A DNA stretch of 64,000 bases, from positions 2,785,016 to 2,849,015 of the forward strand of contig NZ_LR732912.1 in assembly GCF_902506065.1 (NCBI RefSeq), written 5' to 3'. The translations under genes and the position numbers were made by a program. Shown here piece by piece: positions 16,767 to 25,448 of this stretch (the first letter of the stretch is position 1; every line of letters starts with the position of its first letter). Source of the DNA: Arthrobacter sp. 9V (GTDB lineage: Bacteria; Actinomycetota; Actinomycetes; Actinomycetales; Micrococcaceae). The notes beneath the pieces were generated by a model. That model searched no databases. It had not been told where the DNA came from and worked only from the letters and a program-made list of their open reading frames with translations.

Positions 16767-17267
16767 ATGGCCAAAAAGTTGGCTTCACAGGGAACGCCGG
16801 CAACTGCTGCACTTGCAGCGGCCGGCGTTCCTTTCGTGCTGCACCCCTACGCCCATGACCCGGGGGCGGCCAGTTACGGACTGGAAGCCGCTGAAGTCCT
16901 GGGCATCGAACCCGAACGGGTTTTCAAAACCCTCATGGTGGAGGTTGAAGGCCGCCTGGCAGTGGCGATCGTCCCGGTATCCGGGAACCTGGACCTGAAG
17001 TCGGTTGCCGCGGCGCTCGGATCCAAGAAGGCAGTCATGGCCGACCCCAAGACTGCAGAACGACGCACGGGATACGTCCTGGGAGGAATATCACCGTTGG
17101 GGCAGCGCCAGACCTCTCCAACGGTGGTTGACGAGTCCGCCCTGAATTTCAGCGCCATCCTGGTCTCGGGAGGCCGCCGCGGGCTGGACATTGAACTGGC
17201 CCCGGCCGACCTCATCCGTCTCACCAAGGCCATCACCGCTCCCATCGGGACCAGCGAAAAGCATTAA
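16767..17267 (+). CDS. ybaK: Cys-tRNA(Pro)/Cys-tRNA(Cys) deacylase, YbaK/EbsC family
   Basis: This 166-residue single-domain protein fits the YbaK family, which hydrolyses Cys-tRNA(Pro) produced by prolyl-tRNA synthetase. Visible features include PFVLHPYAHDP near the N-terminus, ERVFKTLMVEVEGRLAVAIVPV, SKKAVMADPKTAERRTGYVLGGISPLGQR with the conserved Lys and the GxxxP loop, and a C-terminal PADLIRLTKA helix. It begins 32 bp after sufE on the same strand and ends 8 bp from the convergent hydrolase gene. Confidence 0.94.
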   Translation: MAKKLASQGTPATAALAAAGVPFVLHPYAHDPGAASYGLEAAEVLGIEPERVFKTLMVEVEGRLAVAIVPVSGNLDLKSVAAALGSKKAVMADPKTAERRTGYVLGGISPLGQRQTSPTVVDESALNFSAILVSGGRRGLDIELAPADLIRLTKAITAPIGTSEKH

Positions 17268-17275
17268 GCTGGCCC

Positions 17276-18532
17276 TTATGCCGCTCCCGCCTGCCCGGGA
17301 TTGTTCCGCGGAGCCAATTGCCGCTGCAGCCAAGACCGGACCAGGCGCTCCCACCTTTCGGGGTCGACGTTCCACTCCTTGGTGTGACGGGCGCCGTCGA
17401 AGGGTTCAAATGTGACCATCTCCGGGTTCTTTTCCGCGAGGCTTGCGGAAGGCCCGAAGGGCACATAGTCATCGTCCACGCTGTGGATCAGCAAAGTGGG
17501 TGTCCGCAGTTCCACGGCTCGCGTCTCCCAGTCCATGGCTTTCAAGTCCACCGGCGCGGATAGTCCGGTCAGCCTGCGTCCCAGCGGATGGCTCAGCATC
17601 ATCTGACCGTAGCGCCCCACGTTGTAGGGAATTCTGTTCATCTCAGCATGATGAGCCATGACGTTGACCCAGTTGATGACAGGGGCATCCAGAACCAAAG
17701 CGCGGATGAGGTGGCGGTGTTTGGACAGGTCCGCTGTTTGGAGGCTGATGGCCCCGCCCATGGACCAGCCGAACAGTACGATCTCCTGCGCACCACGCTC
17801 CACGGCATATTCGATCGCGGCCTCAACATCGCGCCATTCCGTGGATCCCAGGCCATAGCGCCCATCCGGGGCGGACGGGGCCAGTCCGTCATTGCGGTAC
17901 GAGATCAGCAGGCTGTCCATCCCCAGCTCCCGTGCGGTCCGGACGGCGCGTAGCCCTTCCAGGCGTGTAGCGCCGCGTCCATGGACCATGATGGCGCAGA
18001 TCGGCGACGCCGCAGATGCTTCGGCCCGGATTAACCAGGCGGGTGCCTTCCCGCCGTCGATCTCTATGTCCACATCCTCGGCGGCCAACCCGATCGCGGC
18101 GGGGTCCGGGTACGTTGCCCCGCTCCACCATGCGCGGCGGGCCTCTGAGAGGTTCCCGCTGTAGACCTCCTCGACTTCGCGCAGCACGGTCTGCTCGGCG
18201 GGCGAGTAGGAGACAATCCGCCCGATCCTGGCGTGTCCCTTGCCGCCGGAGAAGAACAGGCTGAACACACCGTCAATGGTGCTGTCCGGTGTGGCCGCCA
18301 AAATAACCTGGGGACCTTTGTCACCGCGGATCACGGCGAGGACTTCCTGGTCCTCGTGACGGGCGGCAGGGGTGATGACCCGGCGGGCGAAGTACACGGC
18401 GAGCGCCGAGGATCCTGCTCCCACCAGACCGGCAAGGGTGCCGCCCGCAAGGAAGCCGGCGATTGCCCATTTGGTGCGGAGGGAGAGTTTCTTGTCTGCA
18501 GCGTCGCTCGCTGGCGGGGTTGTCGATGCCAT
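17276..18532 (-). CDS. Membrane-anchored alpha/beta hydrolase
   Basis: This protein of 418 residues starts at the ATG of MASTTPPASDAADKKL; an in-frame TTG at 18628 would add 32 low-complexity residues. A single hydrophobic segment (WAIAGFLAGGTLAGLVGAGS) near residue 20-45 suggests an N-terminal membrane anchor. The hydrolase triad is visible: nucleophile in LFGWSMGGA (GxSxG), acid in SVDDDYVP and His in GARHTKEWN. HGRGAT supplies the oxyanion region. Such proteins are typically called lysophospholipase- or peptidase-like, but the substrate is unknown. It is divergent from the gene at 18669. Confidence 0.85.
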   Translation of the reverse strand: MASTTPPASDAADKKLSLRTKWAIAGFLAGGTLAGLVGAGSSALAVYFARRVITPAARHEDQEVLAVIRGDKGPQVILAATPDSTIDGVFSLFFSGGKGHARIGRIVSYSPAEQTVLREVEEVYSGNLSEARRAWWSGATYPDPAAIGLAAEDVDIEIDGGKAPAWLIRAEASAASPICAIMVHGRGATRLEGLRAVRTARELGMDSLLISYRNDGLAPSAPDGRYGLGSTEWRDVEAAIEYAVERGAQEIVLFGWSMGGAISLQTADLSKHRHLIRALVLDAPVINWVNVMAHHAEMNRIPYNVGRYGQMMLSHPLGRRLTGLSAPVDLKAMDWETRAVELRTPTLLIHSVDDDYVPFGPSASLAEKNPEMVTFEPFDGARHTKEWNVDPERWERLVRSWLQRQLAPRNNPGQAGAA

Positions 18533-18668
18533 GGTTCCATTGTTGCTGCTCTCCGGCGCTGCCGTGTGCAGGTGTGGGCCGCGCGGCGTTGCCGTCCGGG
18601 GAATGCCGGCGCGCGAATCAGATTCCAAAAATCTGCGGTCAGCGGTTCGCCGGGACTACGCTGTAGCC

Positions 18669-19160
18669 ATGAGTGATCCCATCGTCATCCTGACTGAAGA
18701 GCCCCTCGGCCCCGACGACCGCGTGAACATCGCCAAATTGCTCGACGGCGGTGATGCTCCCCTGTTTGTTCTGGTTCCGTCCAACACTGAACGACACCTC
18801 CTGGTGGATTTCCTTGAGAATCTGTCATTGCTTGATATTGCCAAGGCCTTCCGGGAGCTTACTGCGCAACACCCGGATCCTGAGGTTGAGCGGGCTGAGG
18901 CCTCCGAGACCTTGGCTGCGTCGCTTGCGGCGTTGGCGGGTTTGGGTGGAGGCGTGACGGGGGAAGTCGTGGACGGCGGTGCCGTGGCCGGTTTGGTCTC
19001 GAAGGTCCGGGCGGTGGATGCTGCCCAGGCTGTGGTCATTACGCGGCCCCATGCCATTTCGGACACGTTCCATACTGACTGGGCCAATAAGGCTCAGGAT
19101 CAGTTGGGTCTTCCGGTGCTGCATCTGTATGCGGGCTCGGGATTTATCGGCGACTCGTAA
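18669..19160 (+). CDS. Conserved hypothetical protein (163 aa)
   Basis: The ATG at 18669 starts a soluble protein that I do not recognise. It has a mixed alpha/beta look: a VILTEEPLGPDD start, DAPLFVLVPSNTERHLLVDFLENL, a central Ala/Gly-rich stretch (AASLAALAGLGGGVTGEV), and a final strand-helix-strand AAQAVVITRPHAISDTFHTDW to GLPVLHLYAGSGFIG. The last part resembles the small-molecule-binding halves of Rossmann-like or stress proteins, but no firm motif is present. It lies 14 bp before msrB on the same strand, so the two are probably cotranscribed and it may relate to oxidative stress. Confidence 0.8.
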   Translation: MSDPIVILTEEPLGPDDRVNIAKLLDGGDAPLFVLVPSNTERHLLVDFLENLSLLDIAKAFRELTAQHPDPEVERAEASETLAASLAALAGLGGGVTGEVVDGGAVAGLVSKVRAVDAAQAVVITRPHAISDTFHTDWANKAQDQLGLPVLHLYAGSGFIGDS

Positions 19161-19174
19161 GCGTTGCAGTAAAC

Positions 19175-19633
19175 ATGAACACTCCTGAGAACACCAGCAA
19201 GACGACTTCTGCGCCTGAGGGGACGGCCGTTCCCTTGGAAAAGAGCGATTCCCAGTGGCGCGAGGAGTTGACGCCCGAGGAGTACCGGGTGCTTCGGCAG
19301 GCGGGGACGGAACGGCCTTACACGGGCGAGTACTGGGATACCCATACCGAAGGTGTCTACCAGTGCAGGGCCTGTGGCAGCCAGTTGTTCACCAGCCGGG
19401 AGAAGTTTGATTCCCATTGTGGCTGGCCATCGTTCTGGGCACCGCTGGCTGAGGGCACCGTGAAGTATCTTCATGACCGCACCATGGGAATGGATCGCGT
19501 GGAAGTGCGTTGCGCCAACTGCGATTCCCATTTGGGGCACGTTTTTGAGGGCGAGGGCTATGGAACGCCCACGGACCAGCGGTTCTGCATCAACTCCGTT
19601 TCGCTGCGTCTGGTGACGCCGGAAGAGAGCTAG
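19175..19633 (+). CDS. msrB: Peptide-methionine (R)-S-oxide reductase
   Basis: This 152-residue enzyme reduces methionine-R-sulfoxide in proteins. The core begins WREELTPEEYRVLRQAGTERPY and contains both CxxC pairs that bind structural zinc (CRACG and CANCDSH), the FDSHCGWPSFW substrate region and the catalytic Cys in RFCINSVSLRL. An N-terminal Ser/Thr-rich tail of about 25 residues precedes the core. It follows the hypothetical gene at 18669 by 14 bp and is closed by a strong hairpin. Confidence 0.96.
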   Translation: MNTPENTSKTTSAPEGTAVPLEKSDSQWREELTPEEYRVLRQAGTERPYTGEYWDTHTEGVYQCRACGSQLFTSREKFDSHCGWPSFWAPLAEGTVKYLHDRTMGMDRVEVRCANCDSHLGHVFEGEGYGTPTDQRFCINSVSLRLVTPEES

Positions 19634-19638
19634 GCGCT

Positions 19639-19674
19639 TCCCGGACGGGCCGGTGCTTTACCGCCCGTCCGGGA
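19639..19674 (+). terminator. Hairpin after msrB
   Basis: A 12-bp perfect stem (TCCCGGACGGGC/GCCCGTCCGGGA) with a 12-base loop starts 6 bp after the msrB stop. No U-run follows. It separates msrB from the DUF6421 operon. The rest of the gap to 19857 shows no clear promoter match; TTGAAT at 19786 is a weak -35 candidate. Confidence 0.8.
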
Positions 19675-19857
19675 TCTCCAGCACAGGCCTGGAAACGATG
19701 TAGGTGGCGTTCCCTACGCGGAGACTTCACCTCAACCCGGCAACAACCATCAGTTGCCCAAGAGTTTCTTACGCTCAGGTCATTCTTGAATTAGCGATGC
19801 TTTTCGCTTGCTACGCTCGGCCCAGAAGCAATCACCACTTCGAAAGGGCCAAGCTCC

Positions 19858-21225
19858 ATGACCACCACCACCACAGAAATCGCCCAGCGCGTCACTGCCG
19901 ACAACGCTGAGTGGATGTCCTTGAAGGCTGCCGCCACCGCCCTCCAGGCATACCAGGAACAGGACGGTTCCATTGCCGATTCCGCAGTTCACGCCGAGGC
20001 GGCAGGCCTTGTAGCCACCGTGACTGACGCCATCAGCGCCCTTGCACCGAATTTCCCTCACGATGCCCTCTACTTGGAACTCCTGGTGGAAGACTTTGGC
20101 CGCTGGGTTCAAGGCGGCTTCGGAGTGCCGGACTTCCTGGACTCGCTTCAGGCGTTCCAGCCCCAGGAACAGCGCGTTGACGGCCTGCAGCACTTGGTGG
20201 TTTTCCCCATGTACACCCAGAACGGCAGCACCAACAGGCTGGTAGAAGCAGTCCTGATCGAGGTTATCTGGCCCGAGTTCATTGGCGGCCTGGAAGCTGG
20301 CGAATATTCCAACAAGCTCTTTGTCCCCATCCGCTTTGTGGACTTCACTCCGGGCTACGACACCAACTCCGCTGTGCTCTTCCCTGAGACTGTGGCAGTC
20401 CGCGAGACCCCCACGTTCACCTGGGGTGCCATCTTTGCAGACCGTGAAGCCGCTCGTTTCCGCCGCGTACTCAAGGCCGCCGCTGCAACCACATCCTTGG
20501 AACTTCCCGAGGACGCAGCACAGCTGATCGAGGACCAGGACCTGACCCAGCGCACGTTTGTTATGTGGGACCTGATCCACGACCGCACCCACATGCGCGG
20601 AGACCTTCCCTTCGATCCGTTCATGATCAAGCAGCGCATGCCGTTCTTCCTCTACTCCCTCGAAGAGCTGCGCTGCGACCTGACTGCCTTCCGCGAATCG
20701 GTGCGCATTGAAAAGGACGAAGCAGCAGATCCCGATGCCCGCAAGCACGCAAAGCTGGTTCAGTATGCAGTGATCTTCGACCGAATTTTCCGCTTCGCCA
20801 TCACCGGCAACCGTGTGCGCAACTACGACGGCCTGGGCGGCCAGCTCCTGTTTGCGTGGATGCACCAGCACCACGTCCTCCACTGGACGGACAGCAAACT
20901 CTCCATCGACTGGGACGAAGCTGCCGCAGTCGTAGTGGAACTTGGCGCCAAAATCGAAGAGCTGTACTGGCGCTCCATCGACCGCCCCAAGGCTGCCCAC
21001 TGGCTGGCAGCATACGAGTTGATTTCAAGCACGGTGACTCCCCACCCGGCATCGGTATGGGCCAAGGGACCCGAAGCGCTACCCTTGGACGGTCCGCCCC
21101 GCGGCCTCACGGACCAGGTGCTGGACGACGAATTCCCCCTGTCCATGTTCTACGAAGCACTGGAGAAGAAAATGCGTCCCATCATTGAGTCCACCACCGG
21201 CATCACGGGAGCGACTGCGGCCTGA
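19858..21225 (+). CDS. DUF6421-family protein of unknown function
   Basis: This 455-residue soluble protein begins MTTTTTEIAQRVTADN. The family name DUF6421 is assigned from memory of actinobacterial genomes in which it neighbours an SDR oxidoreductase and a threonine aldolase, as here. A histidine-rich core HDRTHMRG (H241, H245) is followed by SLEELRCDLTAFRE (E269, E270, D274), an arrangement that could bind metal. A second His-rich stretch MHQHHVLHW lies near residue 340. No transmembrane segment is seen. Its stop shares one base with the SDR start (TGATG), so the two are translationally coupled. Confidence 0.8.
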   Translation: MTTTTTEIAQRVTADNAEWMSLKAAATALQAYQEQDGSIADSAVHAEAAGLVATVTDAISALAPNFPHDALYLELLVEDFGRWVQGGFGVPDFLDSLQAFQPQEQRVDGLQHLVVFPMYTQNGSTNRLVEAVLIEVIWPEFIGGLEAGEYSNKLFVPIRFVDFTPGYDTNSAVLFPETVAVRETPTFTWGAIFADREAARFRRVLKAAAATTSLELPEDAAQLIEDQDLTQRTFVMWDLIHDRTHMRGDLPFDPFMIKQRMPFFLYSLEELRCDLTAFRESVRIEKDEAADPDARKHAKLVQYAVIFDRIFRFAITGNRVRNYDGLGGQLLFAWMHQHHVLHWTDSKLSIDWDEAAAVVVELGAKIEELYWRSIDRPKAAHWLAAYELISSTVTPHPASVWAKGPEALPLDGPPRGLTDQVLDDEFPLSMFYEALEKKMRPIIESTTGITGATAA

Positions 21226-21953
21226 TGACCACACTGACTATCCTCGTGACCGGCGGAAGCAGCGCTTCCGGAATCGCCGTGACGCGCGCGTTGGGGGCCG
21301 CCGGTCACAGGGTGCTCACCGTGGGCTCGGACGACGTCCGGATCAAGGCCGCCGCCGCCGAAGCCGGCCACGGCGCCACTCCTTTGGTGTGCGATCTCGC
21401 CAGCCTTGAGTCCGTACGGGACCTTGCTGCCACCGTCCGCGGACTCGGCATTGAAAACATCGACGGCGTGATCCACTTGGTGGGCGGTTGGCGCGGGGCA
21501 AAGGGCATCGAAGACCAAACGGACGAGGATTGGGAGGCGATGGAACGCAGCGCCGTGACCACACTCCGAAACGTCTCCCGGGTCTTCTACAGCCAACTCG
21601 AAGCGTCCCCGCATGGCCGTCTTGCCATGGTGTCCTCAACCACCGCAACGGCCCCTACGGCTGCGGCCGCCAGCTATGCTGCAGCAAAAGCAGCCGCGGA
21701 AGCCTGGACCCTGGCGGTAGCCGACGGTTTCAGCCGCGCGCAATCGGCCAGCAAAGAGGGTCCCACGGAGCAGCACAGCGCGGCGGTGATTTTCGTGGTG
21801 AAAGCCCTCGTCGACGCCGCCATGCGGGAGGCCCATCCCGAACGGCGGTTCCCGGGCTTCACTGATGTTGAAGAACTGGCGACTGCCGCCGTCGGGCTCT
21901 TTGAACAAACGGCCGCCACCCTCAATGGCCGGCGCATCCTGCTGTCCACATAG
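21225..21953 (+). CDS. Short-chain dehydrogenase/reductase (SDR)
   Basis: This 242-residue protein has the classical SDR features: the nucleotide-binding TGGSSASGIA (9-18), a catalytic Tyr-Lys pair in SYAAAKAA (Y151, K155) with serines at 137-138, and a helix with DGVIHLVGGWRG where NAG usually stands. A glycine-rich loop and the absence of a basic residue right after it leave the choice between NADH and NADPH open. The ATG overlaps the DUF6421 stop and the threonine aldolase starts 29 bp downstream, so it is the middle gene of a three-gene operon. Substrate unknown. Confidence 0.88.
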   Translation: MTTLTILVTGGSSASGIAVTRALGAAGHRVLTVGSDDVRIKAAAAEAGHGATPLVCDLASLESVRDLAATVRGLGIENIDGVIHLVGGWRGAKGIEDQTDEDWEAMERSAVTTLRNVSRVFYSQLEASPHGRLAMVSSTTATAPTAAAASYAAAKAAAEAWTLAVADGFSRAQSASKEGPTEQHSAAVIFVVKALVDAAMREAHPERRFPGFTDVEELATAAVGLFEQTAATLNGRRILLST

Positions 21954-21982
21954 TTTCTGCCGGCCCAAATAGACTTGAAAGC

Positions 21983-23089
21983 GTGAATGAACAAGTGACG
22001 AGCACAACAGAGGCAATCCACAGCGCCACGGAGACACCGGGCGCAGGTCAACTGCATAACCCTGCGGTTCGCGGGTTCGCATCGGACAACTACTCCGGCG
22101 TACACCCGGAGATCCTCGCAGCACTGGCAAGCGCCAATGGCGGGCACCAGGTCTCCTACGGAGAGGATGTGTACACAGCACGCCTGCAGGAGGTGCTGGA
22201 GCAGCAGTTCGGCCCGGGCATCGAGACGTTCCCGGTCTTCAACGGCACCGGCGCCAACGTCCTTGCCCTGCAGTCCCTCCTTCCCCGCTGGGGAGCGGTA
22301 ATCTGTGCCTCCACAGCACACATCAACATGGATGAGAACGGTGCGCCGGAGCGGGTGGGCGGGATCAAACTCCTGCAGGTGCCCACCGGGAACGGAAAGC
22401 TCACCCCCGAGCTGATCGACCGCGAGGCCTGGGGCTGGGGCGATGAACACCGCGCGCAGCCGCTGGTAGTCTCCATCACCCAAACCACTGAACTCGGCAC
22501 CTGCTATTCGCCCGAAGAAGTGCGCGCCATTGCCGATCACGCCCACTCCAAGGGCATGAAGCTTCACATGGACGGCGCCCGGTTGGCGAACGCCGCCGCC
22601 CACCTGGACGTCCCCCTCCGGGCCTTCACCCGCGACGCCGGTGTGGACATCCTGTCCTTCGGCGGCACCAAGAACGGACTTCTTTTCGGCGAAGTGGTGG
22701 TTGCACTTAACCCGGAGGCCGCTGATGGCCTGAAATTCCTGCGCAAAATGAACATGCAGCTCGCCTCAAAGATGCGCTTCATCTCCGCCCAGTTCATAGC
22801 CCTGCTGGAGGATGGCTTGTGGTTGCGTTCGGCCGCCCACGCCAACGCCATGGCCGCCCGCCTGCGGACGGCTGTTGAGGGAATCGACGGCGTGGAGCCA
22901 ACCCAGGCAACGCAGTCAAACGGCGTTTTCGCAATCCTTCCCGAAGGAGTGGCAGAGAAGCTGCGGGAGTCCTTCGCTTTCTACGACTGGGACGCCGCCC
23001 GCCGCGAAGTTCGCTGGATGTGTTCCTTTGACACCACGGAGGAAGACATCGATGCTTTCGCAGCGGCCATCAAGCGCGAACTGGCCTAA
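21983..23089 (+). CDS. ltaE: Threonine aldolase-like PLP enzyme
   Basis: This 368-residue fold-type I PLP enzyme has the low-specificity threonine aldolase pattern: FASDNYSGVHPEI at the N-terminus, FPVFNGTGANVLAL for the PLP phosphate site, HMDGAR with the cofactor Asp (D197) and SFGGTKNG with the Schiff-base Lys (K230). The family cleaves threonine, allo-threonine or other beta-hydroxy amino acids to glycine and an aldehyde. Translation starts at a GTG (21983). It forms the last gene of the DUF6421-SDR operon, ahead of a strong hairpin; beta-hydroxy amino acid chemistry together with a dehydrogenase hints at a common substrate. Confidence 0.92.
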   Translation: MNEQVTSTTEAIHSATETPGAGQLHNPAVRGFASDNYSGVHPEILAALASANGGHQVSYGEDVYTARLQEVLEQQFGPGIETFPVFNGTGANVLALQSLLPRWGAVICASTAHINMDENGAPERVGGIKLLQVPTGNGKLTPELIDREAWGWGDEHRAQPLVVSITQTTELGTCYSPEEVRAIADHAHSKGMKLHMDGARLANAAAHLDVPLRAFTRDAGVDILSFGGTKNGLLFGEVVVALNPEAADGLKFLRKMNMQLASKMRFISAQFIALLEDGLWLRSAAHANAMAARLRTAVEGIDGVEPTQATQSNGVFAILPEGVAEKLRESFAFYDWDAARREVRWMCSFDTTEEDIDAFAAAIKRELA

Positions 23090-23106
23090 CGCATAACACG
23101 TGCAAC

Positions 23107-23142
23107 CCGGGGCGGCGAGCCTGCACAGATTCGCCGTCCCGG
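23107..23142 (+). terminator. Hairpin after the threonine aldolase gene
   Basis: A 12-bp stem with one G.T pair (CCGGGGCGGCGA/TCGCCGTCCCGG) and a 12-base loop begins 17 bp after the stop codon. It closes the DUF6421-SDR-aldolase operon and is not followed by a U-run. Confidence 0.75.
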
Positions 23143-23156
23143 ACGCATAATCTGCG

Positions 23157-23816
23157 ATGGTGAACGCCCTCGCACAGGTTCCCTCGGAGTTTCTCTTCGC
23201 CTTGGGATCACTACGGAAAGCACAATGCCGCAGCGAACTGCGGCTGGACGAGATCCCCGCCCCTGCCCGACTGGCTCCGTACGCAGTTGCCTTGGGAGCC
23301 GAAGTATTCAGCCCCACAGCGGCAACCCGTCAGGTTCCCGTCCATGGACCTGCAGCCAAAGCCTTCGCCGCCAGTCAAAGCAGCAATCCTGCCAGCGAAG
23401 AGGACGACGAACTCGCCACCGGCCGCTTCATACTCCTCTATGACCCTGACGGCTCGGCCGTGTGGGAAGGGGAGTTCCGAATAGTCACCTACATCAGGGC
23501 TCAAATGGATGCAGAGATGGGGAACGACTCCATGCTCGGCTCAGTTGCCTGGACCTGGCTCGTGGATGCCTTGGAGAACCACGCCGCCCCCTATCGCGCC
23601 GCCGGTGGCACAGCAACCAGGATCCTTTCCGAAAGCTTCGGGACTTTGGCTGAGCGGCCGGACACCATAGACATCGAACTCCGGGCGTCCTGGACACCGG
23701 CCAGCCAGGATGTCCAGGCCCACCTCGAAGCCTGGTCCGATATGGTCTGCACCTTCGCGGGCTTGCCACCGCTGCCACCGGGCGTCACCGGATTGCCCAA
23801 CAGGAGACTCAATTGA
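23157..23816 (+). CDS. DUF3000-family protein
   Basis: This 219-residue actinobacterial protein of unknown function is recognised as DUF3000 from its N-terminal EVPxEFxxAL-like region (QVPSEFLFALGSLRKA), RLAPYAVALGAEV, the central GRFILLYDPDGSAVWEGEFRIVTYIRA block, and SVAWTWLVDAL with RILSESFG. It lies directly upstream of RNase D, as in many actinobacteria, which suggests a linked role in RNA or tRNA metabolism, but nothing in the sequence gives a catalytic activity. The start ATG at 23157 is preceded by only a weak Shine-Dalgarno. Confidence 0.85.
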   Translation: MVNALAQVPSEFLFALGSLRKAQCRSELRLDEIPAPARLAPYAVALGAEVFSPTAATRQVPVHGPAAKAFAASQSSNPASEEDDELATGRFILLYDPDGSAVWEGEFRIVTYIRAQMDAEMGNDSMLGSVAWTWLVDALENHAAPYRAAGGTATRILSESFGTLAERPDTIDIELRASWTPASQDVQAHLEAWSDMVCTFAGLPPLPPGVTGLPNRRLN

Positions 23817-23896
23817 CTGTAGAAAACGCGTCAGCGGGTAGTCATGACGGACCGGAAACACCCCGCTCCGGCCGGAATCGGTAAGCTTAAGCCACC

Positions 23897-25255
23897 ATGA
23901 CCCCTGAATATCCGGAAAATACCACGGCCGGCGACCCGGTTGCTGATCCCACCACCCACATCAAGGTAGACGGCTTCGACAGCCACGTCCCTGAAATCAT
24001 CGATCTCGATACTCCCCGTGAGGGTGTACCCCTGGTCATCGATACCCCGTCCGGGCTGGAGCGGTGCGCAGCCGCAATCGCCACCGGAACAGGGCCAGCC
24101 GGAGTGGACGCGGAACGCGCTTCCGGGTTCCGCTACGGCCAGCGGGCCTTCCTGGTTCAGATCCGCCGCGAAGGTGCAGGAACCTGGCTGATCGACCCCG
24201 AGCCGTTCGAGAATCTGGAGATCATCAATGATGCCCTCCGAGGCGTCGAATGGATCCTGCACGCGGCCTCGCAGGACCTCCCTTGCCTCTCGGAGCTGGG
24301 CATGTGGCCGGATAAACTCTTTGACACCGAGCTTGCCGCCCGGCTCGCCGGACTGCCCCGGGTGGGCCTTGCAGCCGTCATTGAGCAACTACTCGGCTTT
24401 GGCCTGGCAAAAGAGCACTCCGCTGCCGATTGGTCCACGCGCCCCCTGCCGGAACCCTGGCTGCGCTACGCAGCCCTGGACGTCGAAGTCCTCGCAGAGC
24501 TCCGCGAAGAACTCATCGAGTTGCTGGAAGCGGACGGAAAACTCGAATACGCCGAACAGGAATTTGCAGGCATCCTCGCCGCAGGGCTCTCGGCGCCCCG
24601 CGTGGATCCCTGGCGAAAGACCTCCGGACTTCACCAGATACGCGACCGTCGCCAGCTTGCGGCCGTTCGTGAACTGTGGCTCGAACGGGACCAACTGGCC
24701 CGCAAACGCGACGTCGCTCCCGGCCGCCTTATCCCTGACTCGGCACTGGTAGCCGCAGCCAAGGCCATGCCCACCACGGTGCCCCAACTGCTGGCCACCA
24801 AAGGATTCCACGGACGCTCCGCGCAGAGGGAAGCCCCGCGCTGGCTGCGCTGCATCACCAATGCCCGGACCCTCACGGATCTGCCTCCCCTGCACTTGCC
24901 CACCAACGCACCGCCGCCGCCCAGGGTGTGGGTGGACCGGGACCCCGAGGCCGCTGCGCGCCTTGCCACCGCCAGGCCTGCACTGCAGGCAACAGCAGAC
25001 GAGTTGAAGCTGCCGGTGGAGAATCTGCTCACGCCGGACTACTTGCGGCGGGTTGCCTGGAGGCCGCCTGCTGATGTTTCCGTGGAGTCCGTCGCTGCGG
25101 AACTGCGCTCACTGGGTGCACGCGAGTGGCAAATCTCCTTCGCCGCGCCCATACTCACCGAAGCGTGCTTGAACCCCGCTCCGCTTCCCGGAAAAGATTC
25201 CAAATCGAAAGAAGCCAAAGCCTCCCCGGAGGTGCAGTCCGGCAATGCCGGCTAG
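23897..25255 (+). CDS. rnd: Ribonuclease D (DEDD exonuclease with HRDC domain)
   Basis: This 452-residue 3'-5' exoribonuclease shows the DEDD motifs: GVDAERASGFRYGQRAFLVQ (Exo I, D-x-E), WILHAASQDLPCLSELG (Exo II) and RYAALDVEVLAEL (Exo III, Y-x3-D). An HRDC domain follows (about residues 250-330) and a Lys/Ser-rich tail closes the protein. RNase D matures tRNAs and other small RNAs. The enzyme is longer than the E. coli one because of an extra C-terminal region also seen in other actinobacteria. An 80-bp gap separates it from the DUF3000 gene. Confidence 0.93.
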   Translation: MTPEYPENTTAGDPVADPTTHIKVDGFDSHVPEIIDLDTPREGVPLVIDTPSGLERCAAAIATGTGPAGVDAERASGFRYGQRAFLVQIRREGAGTWLIDPEPFENLEIINDALRGVEWILHAASQDLPCLSELGMWPDKLFDTELAARLAGLPRVGLAAVIEQLLGFGLAKEHSAADWSTRPLPEPWLRYAALDVEVLAELREELIELLEADGKLEYAEQEFAGILAAGLSAPRVDPWRKTSGLHQIRDRRQLAAVRELWLERDQLARKRDVAPGRLIPDSALVAAAKAMPTTVPQLLATKGFHGRSAQREAPRWLRCITNARTLTDLPPLHLPTNAPPPPRVWVDRDPEAAARLATARPALQATADELKLPVENLLTPDYLRRVAWRPPADVSVESVAAELRSLGAREWQISFAAPILTEACLNPAPLPGKDSKSKEAKASPEVQSGNAG

Positions 25256-25353
25256 GCTCCCTCCCCCGCTGAGGCCTGTCCCTGCGAACTGTGGTTCGTG
25301 GTGGCGGGCCTTTCGCGTCCCCGGGGACACGGACGCCGGAGACGGAGTGGACC

Positions 25354-25382
25354 TTGCATGCTAAGTTACCCGCGAGTAACAT
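25354..25382 (+). promoter_or_regulatory. Promoter of the fadA-fadB operon with overlapping palindromic operator
   Basis: TTGCAT (25354-25359) and TAACAT (25377-25382) are spaced exactly 17 bp apart, 67 bp before the fadA start. The 16-bp near-perfect palindrome GTTACCCGCGAGTAAC (25365-25380) covers the spacer and most of the -10. TetR-family repressors of fatty-acid degradation commonly bind such sites and release on acyl-CoA; the identity of the regulator here is inferred only, and none is encoded nearby. Confidence 0.65.
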
Positions 25383-25448
25383 TGCATCAATGCCAGCCGA
25401 CCCCCGCGATGCGGGATTCGGCGCCATGTCTCAACGAGGAGTTATTAC

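Noticed and set aside
19780..21000. Long open frame on the minus strand (406 codons) across DUF6421
   Set aside because: It lies opposite a well-supported gene, and such long antisense frames are expected in high-GC DNA. The same applies to 11036-12280, 35214-36455 and 52953-54575.
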